Shown: positions 35,271 to 44,356 of the stretch, piece after piece
How the letters are laid out: each line of letters starts with the position of its first letter
Position numbering within the stretch: position 1 is the stretch's first letter
Assembly: GCA_028280505.1 (NCBI GenBank)
Contig: JANQLO010000085.1
Coordinates: 144,863 to 208,862, forward strand
DNA from: Chromatiales bacterium
Lineage (GTDB): Bacteria > Pseudomonadota > Gammaproteobacteria > Chromatiales > Chromatiaceae
Direction: 5' to 3'
Length of the DNA: 64,000 nucleotides
Program-made: the position numbers and the translations under genes
Notes under the pieces: model-generated
The model's database searches: none
What the model was told of the DNA's origin: nothing
Seen by the model: only the letters and a program-made list of their open reading frames with translations

Positions 35271-35373
35271 ACTGAATCATGAATATCTCTCACATTATTA
35301 AGCAATAATATCATTATTATTCATCTCAAATCACACCTAGCATGACCCCACGAAAAACAGCCGGAGTCACGCT
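35271..35373. promoter_or_regulatory. metR-metE divergent control region
   Basis: An A/T-rich 103-base gap. TGAATCATGAAT at 35273-35284 carries two TGAA half-sites of the kind bound by MetR (consensus TGAA-N5-TTCA; here a direct rather than inverted pair). AATAAT-ATC-ATTATT at 35304-35318 is a perfect inverted repeat. The exact MetR site cannot be fixed by eye. GGAG precedes metE. Confidence 0.5.
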
Positions 35374-37677
35374 ATGGTCACGACACACAATCTCGGTTTT
35401 CCCCGTATCGGTGCAGCGCGGGAACTCAAATTCGCACTCGAATCCTATTGGGACGGATCAACCGGCGAGAACGATCTGTCACAGCTCGCCGCCGGACTGC
35501 GTCAAGAACACTGGCAACGGCAAACCGGCCTCGATTGGTTACCTGTAGGCGATTTTTCGCTCTACGATCAAGTGCTTGACATGAGCTTCACACTCGGCCA
35601 TCTACCGGCACGCTTCGCCAAGACCGAAGGATCGTCGCTCGATCGTTACTTCCGTGTGGCCCGCGGTCGGTCCGCACAAGACACGGACTGCCAGTGCGGC
35701 GCAGCCGGCGAACTGACCAAGTGGTTCGATACCAACTACCACTACATCGTGCCCGAGTTCGATGCTCACACCAGCTTCACGATCGATCCCAGCCGCCTGC
35801 GCCAGCAACTCGCCGAAGCCAATGCGCGAGACATCAAGGCCAAGCCCGTCATCATCGGTCCCATCACTTACCTGTGGCTGGGTAAATCAATCGACGGTTC
35901 CAACCGGCTCGACCTGTTACCGAAGCTGCTGCCCGCCTATGCCGCACTGCTCGACGACATGGCCGCTCAAGGCGCCTCCTGGGTACAAATCGACGAACCC
36001 GTGCTCGTGACGGCGTTGGATGCGGCGTGGCGCCATGCCTTCCATCTCGCCTACCACCAACTACAACACAGCAACACCCGCTTGCTGCTGGCGACTTACT
36101 TCGGCCGGCTTCAGGACAACCTGCAACTCGCCTGCGAACTGCCGGTCGCCGGGCTACACCTCGATGCAAGCAGTGCACCCGACGAGGTCGACCGATTGAT
36201 CGACTGGCTGCCCAGCCACAAGATTCTCTCACTGGGCGTCGTCAACGGACGCAATATCTGGAAAACCGACCTCAATAGCCTGCTCGAGCGTCTCGAACCC
36301 ATACACGCGCGCCTACAGGATCGTCTCTGGCTGGCGCCCTCGTGCTCCTTACTGCACGTCCCGGTGGACCTGGATCGCGAAGACAAGTTTGACCCGGAAA
36401 TCAAACAATGGATGGCATTTGCTACGCAAAAGCTCGACGAGATCCAACTGCTCGCCCGTGCCTTGAACCGGGGTCGAGATACGGTTGCCGGACAACTCGC
36501 CGAAAATGCGCAGGCCATTGCAAGCCGCACCGCTTCACCAAGAGTAAACAACCCCGCAGTCAAATCGGCAGTCGCCAAACTGGCGAAAACCGCTGGCCAA
36601 CGCCACGGGGATTACGAAACACGCGCCCGAAAGCAAGCCTCGCGACTCACACTACCGATGTTCCCCACCACGACCATCGGCTCATTCCCTCAAACCACGA
36701 CCATTCGTCAGGCACGCCGGCATCTGCGACAAGGAAAAATCGACCAAGCCGACTATCGATCGATCATGCGTGCCGAAATTTCCCGGGTAATTCGCGAACA
36801 GGCGTCGCTTGGATTGGACGTCATGGTTCATGGCGAGGCTGAACGCAACGACATGGTCGAATACTTCGGCGAACAACTCGATGGCTATACGTTCAGCCAG
36901 TATGGTTGGGTACAGTCCTATGGTTCGCGCTGCGTCAAACCGCCCATTCTGTTCGGTGACGTCGGCAGACGTCACCCGATGACCCTCGAATGGACCGCTT
37001 ATGCCCAATCGCTTACCGACAAGCCGGTAAAAGGCATGCTGACCGGCCCGGTCACCATGCTCAACTGGTCCTTCGTTCGCGACGATCAGCCGCGTGCCGA
37101 AACCTGTCGACAACTGGCCCTGGCGATTCGCGAGGAGGTACTCGATCTCGAACGCATCGGCACCAAAATTATCCAGATCGACGAGGCGGCACTGCGCGAG
37201 GGGCTTCCTCTAAGGAAAACGCAATGGAAAGGGTATCTCGCATGGGCAATCGAATCATTCCGAATCGCTGCAAACGGCGTCTCGGACGAAACCCAAATCC
37301 ACACCCATATGTGCTATTCGGAATTCAACGACATCATCGAATCGATCGCCGCCATGGACGCCGATGTCATCACCATCGAAACGTCCAGGTCAGACATGGC
37401 ACTACTCGACGCCTTTAAGGAATTCGCCTATCCCAATCAGATTGGACCGGGCGTCTACGACATCCATTCACCCAACATCCCGACCCAAGAGCAGATTATT
37501 CACCTCATGCAAAAAGCCGCGAAATACCTGCCCGCCGACCGCTTGTGGATCAACCCCGACTGTGGACTCAAAACACGACGCTGGGAGGAGGTGCTTCCCG
37601 CGCTCGGCAATATGGTCGAAGCCGCAAAAAGGCTGCGCCAATTGACGGGGACAAACGCAAGCACAGTCTCGACATAG
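35374..37677 (+). CDS. metE: Cobalamin-independent methionine synthase MetE
   Basis: 767 residues, full length. It transfers the methyl group of 5-methyltetrahydropteroyl-triglutamate to homocysteine in the cytoplasm. The N-terminal domain opens with [15 protein letters not shown]; the C-terminal catalytic domain has [12 protein letters not shown] and [19 protein letters not shown]. The zinc ligands are visible as His645 and Cys647 (HTHMCYSEF), an acidic residue between, and Cys730 (NPDCGLKTR), offset four from the E. coli numbering. It is divergent from its activator metR. Confidence 0.97.
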   Translation: MVTTHNLGFPRIGAARELKFALESYWDGSTGENDLSQLAAGLRQEHWQRQTGLDWLPVGDFSLYDQVLDMSFTLGHLPARFAKTEGSSLDRYFRVARGRSAQDTDCQCGAAGELTKWFDTNYHYIVPEFDAHTSFTIDPSRLRQQLAEANARDIKAKPVIIGPITYLWLGKSIDGSNRLDLLPKLLPAYAALLDDMAAQGASWVQIDEPVLVTALDAAWRHAFHLAYHQLQHSNTRLLLATYFGRLQDNLQLACELPVAGLHLDASSAPDEVDRLIDWLPSHKILSLGVVNGRNIWKTDLNSLLERLEPIHARLQDRLWLAPSCSLLHVPVDLDREDKFDPEIKQWMAFATQKLDEIQLLARALNRGRDTVAGQLAENAQAIASRTASPRVNNPAVKSAVAKLAKTAGQRHGDYETRARKQASRLTLPMFPTTTIGSFPQTTTIRQARRHLRQGKIDQADYRSIMRAEISRVIREQASLGLDVMVHGEAERNDMVEYFGEQLDGYTFSQYGWVQSYGSRCVKPPILFGDVGRRHPMTLEWTAYAQSLTDKPVKGMLTGPVTMLNWSFVRDDQPRAETCRQLALAIREEVLDLERIGTKIIQIDEAALREGLPLRKTQWKGYLAWAIESFRIAANGVSDETQIHTHMCYSEFNDIIESIAAMDADVITIETSRSDMALLDAFKEFAYPNQIGPGVYDIHSPNIPTQEQIIHLMQKAAKYLPADRLWINPDCGLKTRRWEEVLPALGNMVEAAKRLRQLTGTNASTVST

Positions 37678-37744
37678 GGGCTCGATACCGCGAACATGGG
37701 CATATCGAACCGCTCAAGTGTTCAAATGCTGCTTGGCAAAGCCG

Positions 37745-37840
37745 ATGAACGTATCGCTGCAATCGCGCCATTGCACATCTCGACTGACAAAACACGTAGC
37801 GATCGACAGACGTCTGTCGATCGCCCCGATGCTGGACTGG
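37745..37840 (+). pseudogene. Displaced native 5' end of dusA (32 codons)
   Basis: The frame starting ATGAACGTATCG encodes 32 residues ending IDRRLSIAPMLDW, the N-terminus of DusA. It then runs into unrelated A/T-rich DNA and stops at 37933. The intact dusA at 38736 contains the same IDRRLSIAPMLDW after a different 15-residue start. I read this as the original dusA start, separated from its body when an element integrated (attL side). Confidence 0.75.
37811..37840. repeat. attL-like copy of 30-bp dusA core
   Basis: Thirty bases beginning CGTCTGTCGATCGCCCCGAT are identical to 38790-38819. Upstream of the identity the two copies keep the same amino acids (IDR) with different codons, and downstream they are unrelated, so the exchange boundary lies in this segment. 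Confidence 0.8.
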
Positions 37841-37918
37841 CTATATTATTTAAATTCTAAAAATCAAATATTTACATATAACGACATCTTCGATGGTGCA
37901 GCCGCAGCACACCAAGAT

Positions 37919-37938
37919 TGTTGTCATTTTTGACAACA
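37919..37938. promoter_or_regulatory. Operator of the toxin-antitoxin operon
   Basis: TGTTGTCA-TTTT-TGACAACA is a perfect inverted repeat 17 bases upstream of the first gene. A second, looser copy (TGTTGACA, four bases, TGACAACG) overlaps the start codon at 37955. Paired sites like these are typical for autorepression by the antitoxin or complex. Confidence 0.65.
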
Positions 37939-37954
37939 CATCAAAGATGTTGAC

Positions 37955-38251
37955 ATGATTGACAACGTGACAGCCGAACTCATCTACCGCTACAAGGACG
38001 TGACCTCGGAAGGGAACCTGATCGAGGTGGTGGTTTGGAAGGTGCCGGCACCGGTCGAGCCTTCACAACACGGGTTCAAGTATCGACTGGTCTATATCGT
38101 CGACGGTGTACGGGTGGTCGGATTCGATAATGAGCGGGGCAAAGGGGATCACTGCCACCTGGACGGCGAAGAGAAAGCCTATCAATTCATCTCGATTGAG
38201 CAACTGATCGAGGACTTCATGGCCGAAATCGCCAAGCGGAGACAATCATGA
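37955..38251 (+). CDS. Putative toxin, TumE/DUF6516-like
   Basis: 98 residues, no membrane segment. The sequence (ELIYRYKDVTSEGNLIEVVVWKVP, FKYRLVYIVDGVRVVGFDNERGKGDHCHLDGEE, LIEDFMAEI) fits the DUF6516 family, annotated as TumE-type toxins of toxin-antitoxin systems (recalled, moderate certainty). The conserved ERGKGDHCH stretch with acidic and His residues looks like an active or metal-binding site. It overlaps the downstream HTH gene by four bases (ATGA at 38248). Toxin first, antitoxin second. Confidence 0.7.
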   Translation: MIDNVTAELIYRYKDVTSEGNLIEVVVWKVPAPVEPSQHGFKYRLVYIVDGVRVVGFDNERGKGDHCHLDGEEKAYQFISIEQLIEDFMAEIAKRRQS

Positions 38252-38610
38252 AGCGCAAACTGACAATTACGTTGTCGGCCGACTGGCAAACAGGACTGCG
38301 CGCCGCCGGTAAGGCTACGGCTAAAGCTGTCCAATCAGGCCGCTATCAGGGCGAGACGCTGAACTTCGAATCGCCCGCCGTTTTGTTCGGCCGGCTAACG
38401 GAAAAGCGGTGGGAATTAGTGCGGCTATTGCAAACAACCGGTTCGATCGGTGTACGCGAACTTGCCCGTCAAGCCGGACGCAATGTGCGTCGGGTGCACG
38501 ATGACGTGCAGATGTTACTTGACCTTGGGCTGATCGAGAAAACCGATGACGGTAAGCTGATCTGTCCCTACGACGACATCCACATTGATCTGCATGTTAG
38601 CGCGGCATGA
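38248..38610 (+). CDS. HTH antitoxin/regulator partner (HVO_A0114-like)
   Basis: 120 residues. The central winged helix (TEKRWELVRLLQTTGSIGVRELARQAGRNVRRVHDDVQMLLDLGLIEK, given here only to locate residues 50-100) is of the MarR/ArsR-like type seen in proteins paired with DUF6516 toxins. Confidence 0.72.
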   Translation: MKRKLTITLSADWQTGLRAAGKATAKAVQSGRYQGETLNFESPAVLFGRLTEKRWELVRLLQTTGSIGVRELARQAGRNVRRVHDDVQMLLDLGLIEKTDDGKLICPYDDIHIDLHVSAA

Positions 38611-38735
38611 GTACTTAGCCACGGCTACACCGGATCATTCCCGGTGAGCATCGCATCATCCTCGGCCTCATCACGCCGTCGCGCTTGATAGTGGTCGAAA
38701 TCGATTCCGAAACGTGACGATCGCTAAGCCCGCCA

Positions 38736-39740
38736 ATGACCGATAAATCGGTGTGTTCACAAAAAAGCCCAGGCAAATCAATCGATCGTCGTCTGTCGAT
38801 CGCCCCGATGCTGGACTGGACCGACCGTCACTGCCGGTACTTCCTGCGACAAATCAGCCGACGTGTGCTGCTCTATACCGAAATGATCACGACCGGCGCT
38901 TTGCTACACCGCGACCCCTCACGCTTTCTTGACTTCGACCCCGCCGAACACCCGCTGGCACTGCAGCTTGGCGGTAGCGAGCCGGATGAACTCGCCACTT
39001 GCACCCGGCTCGCGAACGACTGGGGTTATGACGAAATCAATCTGAATGTCGGCTGCCCGTCAGATCGCGTTCAATCCGGACGATTTGGTGCCTGCCTGAT
39101 GGCCGAACCGCAACTCGTTGCCGATTGTGTCGCCGCCATGTGTGAGGCCACATCCCACCCGATCAGTGTGAAACATCGCATCGGCATCGACGATATGGAT
39201 AGCTACGACCAACTACGGACCTTCGTCGATACGGTCGGCCAAGCGGGTTGCCGCACCTTCGTCGTACACGCGCGCAAGGCTTGGTTACAGGGTCTCAGCC
39301 CGAAGGAGAACCGCGAAATACCGCCGCTGCAATACGAGTTGGTTCATCGACTCAAACAAGACTTCCCTGCGCTGAACATCGTGATTAACGGCGGCTTCAA
39401 AACCATTGCGCAAGTCACACGGCAACTCACCCGACTCGATGGTGTAATGATTGGGCGCGAGGCCTATCAGAACCCCTGGATGCTGGCGGAAGCGGATACC
39501 CGACTGTTTGGCGAGCCCGACAGCGGCCTGACACGCACCCGGGTGGTCGAACGGATGCAATCATATGTCGAACGCCAACATGCGCTGGGTATACCCGTGC
39601 ATCGCGTCACCCGTCATATGCTGGGTCTTTTTCAGGGCAGACGCGGCGCGCGTGCCTGGCGACGTGCGCTATCCAACGACGTACATCGACCCGGCATCGG
39701 CCCCGAACTGCTCGGTCATGCGCTTTCGCTGACCCACTGA
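38736..39740 (+). CDS. dusA: tRNA-dihydrouridine synthase A
   Basis: 334 residues. A flavoenzyme reducing U20/U20a in the D-loop of tRNAs. Motifs: SIAPMLDWTDRHCRYF, LQLGGSEPDELA, the catalytic Cys in NVGCPSDRVQSGRFGACLM (about residue 107), VKHRIGIDDMDSY, FVVHARKAWLQGLSPKENR, INGGFKT and GVMIGREAYQNPW. The first 15 residues differ from those in the displaced copy at 37745, meaning the present start was supplied by the mini-island upstream. The original promoter is therefore ~1 kb away, and expression probably depends on read-through or a promoter inside the island. Confidence 0.96.
   Translation: MTDKSVCSQKSPGKSIDRRLSIAPMLDWTDRHCRYFLRQISRRVLLYTEMITTGALLHRDPSRFLDFDPAEHPLALQLGGSEPDELATCTRLANDWGYDEINLNVGCPSDRVQSGRFGACLMAEPQLVADCVAAMCEATSHPISVKHRIGIDDMDSYDQLRTFVDTVGQAGCRTFVVHARKAWLQGLSPKENREIPPLQYELVHRLKQDFPALNIVINGGFKTIAQVTRQLTRLDGVMIGREAYQNPWMLAEADTRLFGEPDSGLTRTRVVERMQSYVERQHALGIPVHRVTRHMLGLFQGRRGARAWRRALSNDVHRPGIGPELLGHALSLTH
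38790..38819. repeat. attR-like copy of 30-bp dusA core
   Basis: Identical to 37811-37840 and located inside the intact dusA reading frame, codons 19-28 (RLSIAPMLDW). It marks the right end of the mini-island. Confidence 0.8.
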
Positions 39741-39809
39741 ACGATCCGCCCGGCAATGCCGCAATCTGTGGTCTAATCGAACCGACGACGGGATTGGGGA
39801 GGAGATGCC

Positions 39810-40898
39810 ATGCTACGGCCGGTGCATATCGTGATAGGCGCCGCGTTATCGGCCCTCCTCAGCCCGACATTCGCGGAACAGCCGGCTCTACAGCAACTGA
39901 CCGAATCCGGCCGCTGCCCGGGTTGTGACCTCAGCGGTGCAAACCTATCAGGCATGCGGCTGATGAGTACCGACCTGTCTGGCGCAAACCTGCGTGGTGC
40001 GAATCTGCGCAAGACCATTCTGTTTCGAGCCAACCTATCGCACGCCGATCTGCGCGAGGCGAATCTGGAACGTGCCAGTCTCGGGCGGATCAATCTGGCG
40101 GGTGCGAAGCTCAGTGGGCTGGACCTGTCAGATGCACGACTCGCCCATGCGGACTTGCACGAGGCCGATCTGAACAATGCGACACTCGCCTCGGCAACGC
40201 TCGATCATAGCGATCTGCGCAACACGAACCTCAGCGGCGCCGATCTAAGCCTCAGCAGTCTAAGAAATAGTCGACTTGATCATGCCCGGCTCGACGGCGC
40301 GGTTTTGCACGAGGCCGATCTGAGACAACTGGATCTCAGCCGGGTCGCCAGCGTGGTCGGCGCAGACTTCTCGGCTGCACGTATGGATCGCACCAAGCTC
40401 AACGGACTCGACTTGTCCGAAACCCGACTGGACAGCACGCACCTTTCTTTCGCAACCTTGATCGCGACCAATCTACGATCAGCATCACTAAAAGCCGCGA
40501 CGCTCCGACGGGCGGATCTGCGCGACGCCGATTTACGCGATGCCGACCTCAGTAACGCGATCATGAAGGGAGCCAAATTGAATGGTACCCAACTACTCGG
40601 AGCCAACCTGGAGGGCGCCGTAATCGGCGGTAATCTGGTCGGCGCCGACTTCACCAAGGGCCGTTTGAGTAAAGCCGACATGTCCAGCGCCAATCTGAAA
40701 GACGCCCGCTTCGTAGAAGCCGATTTACGCTGGACCAATTTCAGCAACTGCAATCTTTATGGCGCCGACTTCAGCGGGGCCGACCTATCCGGCGCCACCT
40801 TCAGAGGGGCCAATCTGCGTGAGGCGATATTCGAAGGGGCCACGCTCACCCGTGCCAACTTCGAAGACGCCAGGGGCGCACCAAGCAGGCGCCCCTGA
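39810..40898 (+). CDS. Secreted pentapeptide-repeat protein
   Basis: 362 residues: signal peptide (about 1-22), a short Cys pair (GRCPGCDL), then about 60 pentapeptide units of the A(D/N)LXX type forming a right-handed quadrilateral beta-helix almost to the C-terminus. GGAG lies just upstream of the ATG. Cytoplasmic members can mimic DNA (Qnr), but a secreted one with N-terminal CxxC-like motif is of unknown role. It is a single gene, convergent with the TRAP operon. Confidence 0.88.
   Translation: MLRPVHIVIGAALSALLSPTFAEQPALQQLTESGRCPGCDLSGANLSGMRLMSTDLSGANLRGANLRKTILFRANLSHADLREANLERASLGRINLAGAKLSGLDLSDARLAHADLHEADLNNATLASATLDHSDLRNTNLSGADLSLSSLRNSRLDHARLDGAVLHEADLRQLDLSRVASVVGADFSAARMDRTKLNGLDLSETRLDSTHLSFATLIATNLRSASLKAATLRRADLRDADLRDADLSNAIMKGAKLNGTQLLGANLEGAVIGGNLVGADFTKGRLSKADMSSANLKDARFVEADLRWTNFSNCNLYGADFSGADLSGATFRGANLREAIFEGATLTRANFEDARGAPSRRP
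40871..40897. terminator. Hairpin at convergent gene ends
   Basis: CAGGGGCGC pairs perfectly with GCGCCCCTG across a nine-base loop. It covers the last codons of the pentapeptide gene and lies 15 bases from the dctM stop. No T-run follows, so termination efficiency is uncertain. Confidence 0.45.
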
Positions 40899-40912
40899 TA
40901 TCGCCTCGTCGG

Positions 40913-42280
40913 CTATTTGGTAATCACCTCAGGCCCCATCAGCGTAGTCGGCAGCCAAGTGGACACGACCGGCACATAAGTCACGATGATGAGGAACAAG
41001 AACATGATCGCCACCCAGGGCAATGCAGCCTTGATGACATCGGTCACCGACATCTGCGCAACACCCGCGGTCACGAACAGATTGAGCCCGACCGGTGGCG
41101 TGATCATGCCGATCTCCATATTCACCACCATGATGATACCGAGGTGGATCGGGTCGATACCCAACGCGATCGCAATGGGGAAAACCAACGGCGCGACAAT
41201 GATCAATAGGCCCGACGGTTCCATGAATTGACCGCCGATCAGCAGCAATATGTTAACCACGATCAGGAAGGTGATCGGCCCTAAACCGGCCGACAACATC
41301 GCCTCCGTGATCGCCTGCGGCAGACGCTCCTCAGTCAACACGTGCTTCAGGATCAGCGCGTTGGCGATGATAAACAACAGCATGATGGTCAGCTTGCCGG
41401 CCTCGAACAAGGCATGCTTGGTATCCGGATGCCAAAGTATCGAAACGGCCCGGAACGGCAACATGGCGACACTACCCATGCCCGCCTTGAACGGCCCCAT
41501 GTCGCGATAAATGAAGTTGGCGATCAAAAACGCATAGACCGCCGCCACGGCCGCCGCCTCGGTCGGGGTGAAAATGCCGCCATAAATGCCGCCCAGAATA
41601 ATGATGATCAACATCAAGCCCCAGGAGGCATCGCGTGCCGATTCGAAAATCTCGGCCCAACCCGCCCAGGGCTGGGCCGGCAGGTTTTTGATCCGTGCGA
41701 CGATGTAGATGGCAATCATCAGCATCAAGCCGGCCAGAAGTCCGGGAAAAACGCCGGCAAGAAACATCCGACCGACCGATACGTCGGTCGCCGCGGCATA
41801 CACCACCATAACGATCGACGGCGGAATCAGAATACCCAAGGTACCGGCGTTACAAATGACGCCAGCGGCAAACTCGCGCGTATAACCCACGCTGATCATA
41901 CCCGCGATCACAATCGAACCGATCGCCACCACGGTCGCCGGTGACGAACCGGACAAAGCCGCAAAAAGCATACAGGCGAAAACCGAAGCGATGGCCAGGC
42001 CGCCGCGGAACGAACCGACCACCGCAATCGCGAAACGAATGATCCGGTTGGCCACGCCGCCGGTCGACATGAATACCGACGCCAGGATGAAAAACGGTAT
42101 CGCCAACAGCGTGTAGTGCCCTTCGAAGGCGGAAAACAGCGTTTGCGCCACCGACGCAAGCGAGGCACCATGAGAGAAGGTCATGAGAAAAATAATGCTG
42201 GAAAGACCCAGCGAGACCGCAATCGGCACACCGATCAACATCATGCCGATGACCATACCGAACAGGATGGCGATTTCCAT
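40913..42280 (-). CDS. TRAP transporter large permease (DctM family)
   Basis: 455 residues, about 12 membrane segments. DctM/SiaM-type sequence throughout (GVPIAVSLGLSSIIFLM, GSSPATVVAIGSIVIAGM, FTPTEAAAVAAVYAFLI, LLLIGGQFMEPSGLLIIVAPLVFPI, ITPPVGLNLFVTAGV). It carries out Na+-coupled uptake of an organic acid delivered by the DctP protein. It lies four bases after dctQ. Substrate unknown; C4-dicarboxylates and other carboxylates are usual. Confidence 0.95.
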   Translation of the reverse strand: MEIAILFGMVIGMMLIGVPIAVSLGLSSIIFLMTFSHGASLASVAQTLFSAFEGHYTLLAIPFFILASVFMSTGGVANRIIRFAIAVVGSFRGGLAIASVFACMLFAALSGSSPATVVAIGSIVIAGMISVGYTREFAAGVICNAGTLGILIPPSIVMVVYAAATDVSVGRMFLAGVFPGLLAGLMLMIAIYIVARIKNLPAQPWAGWAEIFESARDASWGLMLIIIILGGIYGGIFTPTEAAAVAAVYAFLIANFIYRDMGPFKAGMGSVAMLPFRAVSILWHPDTKHALFEAGKLTIMLLFIIANALILKHVLTEERLPQAITEAMLSAGLGPITFLIVVNILLLIGGQFMEPSGLLIIVAPLVFPIAIALGIDPIHLGIIMVVNMEIGMITPPVGLNLFVTAGVAQMSVTDVIKAALPWVAIMFLFLIIVTYVPVVSTWLPTTLMGPEVITK

Positions 42281-42283
42281 TGC

Positions 42284-42934
42284 TTAGCCCTCCTTACCCG
42301 GCTTAACCGGTTCGGCATGCGGTGAAACCATTTCGAGTTCTTCCATCAATTCCTCGGCCTCGTGGCTGGCGATGAGTCGATCGGCCTTCCCGGTGAAAAT
42401 CTGCCAGGCGAGCTGTAGAAAACGATAGGTCAGCAAGGCCACACCCAAAGGCAGGGCGAGATAGGGAATCCAGCGCGGCATTTTCTCGTAACGCTCGCCC
42501 TCGTTCATCGTATCGGCGAGAAACTGCAGAAACTCCGGCATCGGAATATCGTCGGTCTCCAACCAGGCGCGTTCGGTGGCGAAGGGATACCAATAATCCC
42601 ACGCCCCTTTCAACAACAGAAACGAAAACGCCAGACAAAGGCTGACCGATATGATCGCCAATACCTGGCGCACCTTCGGCGGCACCGCATTGATCACCAC
42701 GTCGACACCGATATGCACGTGTTTCTTCACGCCGTAGGACATGCCCATCAACACGAGCCAGGCAAACAGAAAGACGGTGACCTCCAGTGCCCATAGAATG
42801 TTGGCATCAAAGACATAACGCGCGACGACATTGGCAAAGGTCACCACAGCCATCAGACCAAGACAGATGGCGATACTGGTTTCTTCGATCTCGTCGACAA
42901 ACCTGCCGAATTTCGTTTTTGCTTTCAGTTGCAT
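42284..42934 (-). CDS. TRAP transporter small permease (DctQ family)
   Basis: 216 residues, four membrane helices, DctQ-type (NVVARYVFDANILWALEVTVFLFAWLVLMGMSYGVKKHVHIGVD). A longer loop between helices 3 and 4 and an acidic C-terminal tail are seen. I start at 42934 because GAGGGACGAG lies directly upstream; the frame extends further but without family similarity. It partners DctM in the membrane. Confidence 0.92.
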   Translation of the reverse strand: MQLKAKTKFGRFVDEIEETSIAICLGLMAVVTFANVVARYVFDANILWALEVTVFLFAWLVLMGMSYGVKKHVHIGVDVVINAVPPKVRQVLAIISVSLCLAFSFLLLKGAWDYWYPFATERAWLETDDIPMPEFLQFLADTMNEGERYEKMPRWIPYLALPLGVALLTYRFLQLAWQIFTGKADRLIASHEAEELMEELEMVSPHAEPVKPGKEG

Positions 42935-43048
42935 CTCGTCCCTCGGTTGATCCGACCTGGTCGGGGTAAAAACAATGCCGCCGGCCTCGTGGGCCGGACG
43001 GCAATGCATCACAATCGGAGAATCAAAAAAGACTCAGCCCGAAAAGGT

Positions 43049-43082
43049 GCGGCCGGGCAGCCTTGTGAGCCGCCCCGACCGC
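43049..43082 (-). terminator. Imperfect hairpin between dctP and dctQ
   Basis: Read on the minus strand, a long G+C-rich imperfect stem begins GCGGTCGGGG and ends CCCGGCCGC, followed by ACCTTTTC. Such intergenic hairpins may let the binding protein be made in excess over the permeases by partial termination or mRNA protection. Role inferred. Confidence 0.4.
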
Positions 43083-43105
43083 GCATAGAGTTTGCCTTCC
43101 CAGCC

Positions 43106-44101
43106 CTAGTTCGATTTCAACGCGGCTTCCATCAGGTCCGCGCCGATGTCCTTCTCGAACTTCTTCCAGACCGGTTTCATCGCCTCGACCCAGGCCTGGC
43201 GCTGCTCCGGCGTCAACGTACGTACCACGCCACCGGCGGCGATGATGTTTTGCTTATTGGCCTCATTGACCTTGGTCGACTCGGCATTACGGGTCTCGGT
43301 GACCTCTTTCACGATGGCGCCCAACTGGGTACGGACGTCGTCGGGCAGGCCGTTCCACCACTTGGTCGAGGTCACGACCAAATAGTCCAGAATGCCGTGA
43401 TTGGTCTCGGTGATACCGTCTTGCACTTCGAAGAACTTTTTGCCGTAGATGTTCGACCAGGTGTTCTCCTGACCGTCGATGACTTTGGTTTGCAAGCCAC
43501 CGTAAACTTCTTTGAACGACATCTTCTGCGGTGAACCGCCGAGTTGTTCGAACTGGGCAACCAGCACATCAGACGCCTGAACGCGGAACTTCAGGCCTTT
43601 CGCATCGTCCGGATGAATCAGCGGCCGGCTGGCCGACATCTGCTTCATGCCGTTGTGCCAGAAGGCCAATCCCTTCAGGCCACGGCGCTGCATCGAGTTC
43701 TTCAAACGCTCGCCGGCCTCGGAGTTCTGAAAACGATCGACCGCATCGATATCCTCGAATACGAACGGTAGATCGAAAATGCGGAATTTCTTGGTGAACT
43801 TCTCGAATTTGGACAGCGACGGCGCAGCCATCTGAACGTCGCCATTGAGCATGGCCTCGAGAACCTTCTTATCGTCGTAAAGGGTCGAGTTCGGGAAAAC
43901 CTGCATACAGGCCTTGCCGTTCATCTCGTCGTTGACCCGCTTTTCCAACAGGCTTGCCGCAATGCCTTTGGGGTGTTTGTCGGCATTGGTCACGTGGCTG
44001 AACTTGATCACGATCTCGCCGGGGTCGCAGTTCGCGAATACCGGTGCCGCCGTGGTTGCCAAAGCCGTGACAACGGCCAGGCCGATCAGTTGCTTACGCA
44101 T
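43106..44101 (-). CDS. TRAP transporter substrate-binding protein (DctP family)
   Basis: 331 residues, signal peptide cleaved near VFANCD (about 23). DctP fold: IVIKFSHVTNADKHPKGIAA, LEKRVNDEMNGKACMQVFPNSTLYDD, GLKFRVQASDVLVAQFEQLGGSPQKMSFKEVYGGLQTKVIDGQENTWSN split over residues 155-205. The conserved Arg of KFRVQ contacts the substrate carboxylate. First gene of the TRAP operon; GGAG precedes the ATG. Confidence 0.94.
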   Translation of the reverse strand: MRKQLIGLAVVTALATTAAPVFANCDPGEIVIKFSHVTNADKHPKGIAASLLEKRVNDEMNGKACMQVFPNSTLYDDKKVLEAMLNGDVQMAAPSLSKFEKFTKKFRIFDLPFVFEDIDAVDRFQNSEAGERLKNSMQRRGLKGLAFWHNGMKQMSASRPLIHPDDAKGLKFRVQASDVLVAQFEQLGGSPQKMSFKEVYGGLQTKVIDGQENTWSNIYGKKFFEVQDGITETNHGILDYLVVTSTKWWNGLPDDVRTQLGAIVKEVTETRNAESTKVNEANKQNIIAAGGVVRTLTPEQRQAWVEAMKPVWKKFEKDIGADLMEAALKSN

Positions 44102-44257
44102 CGGGTTTCTCCTTCTCTCGGGTTATTTGCGGACAGTCCCGCGGTTAGCGGATACTCGGCACCTTAATGCAATGGCGGTGCCAATCGTTTCGATCCAAGG
44201 GTATCTTTTTGTTTTTCATCGCCAATTATCGATTGCCGTCGATGCTATCGAGGATCG

Positions 44258-44281
44258 AAATGGGTGGATACCCACCCATTT
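44258..44281. promoter_or_regulatory. Perfect 10-bp inverted repeat plus third half-site
   Basis: AAATGGGTGG, ATAC, CCACCCATTT form a perfect inverted repeat. A third ATGGGTGG occurs at 44293-44300. The cluster lies in the gap between divergent dctP and VOC genes and looks like an operator for an unknown regulator. Confidence 0.5.
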
Positions 44282-44356
44282 GACCCTATAGCATGGGTGG
44301 TAGTCCACTCAAGCACAACCCTTCGCCATACTGTCTTCCGGGAGGAATGTCGGCTC

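Larger units (their letters stand above)
37811..38819 (+). mobile_element. Mini-island in the 5' end of dusA carrying a TA pair
   Basis: A ~979-bp unit is bounded by identical 30-bp copies of a dusA 5' segment. It holds only a toxin-antitoxin pair and a new dusA start. Integration near the 5' end of dusA, with regeneration of the reading frame by element DNA, is the known habit of dusA-specific tyrosine-integrase islands. No integrase is present, so this is either a deletion remnant stabilised by its toxin-antitoxin genes or a cassette moved by an integrase in trans. The left end (37841-37950) is clearly more A/T-rich than the host. Confidence 0.7.

Noticed and set aside
40871..40897. Strong bidirectional intrinsic terminator
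   Set aside because: The stem is perfect but no T-run follows on either strand, so only a weak call is made.
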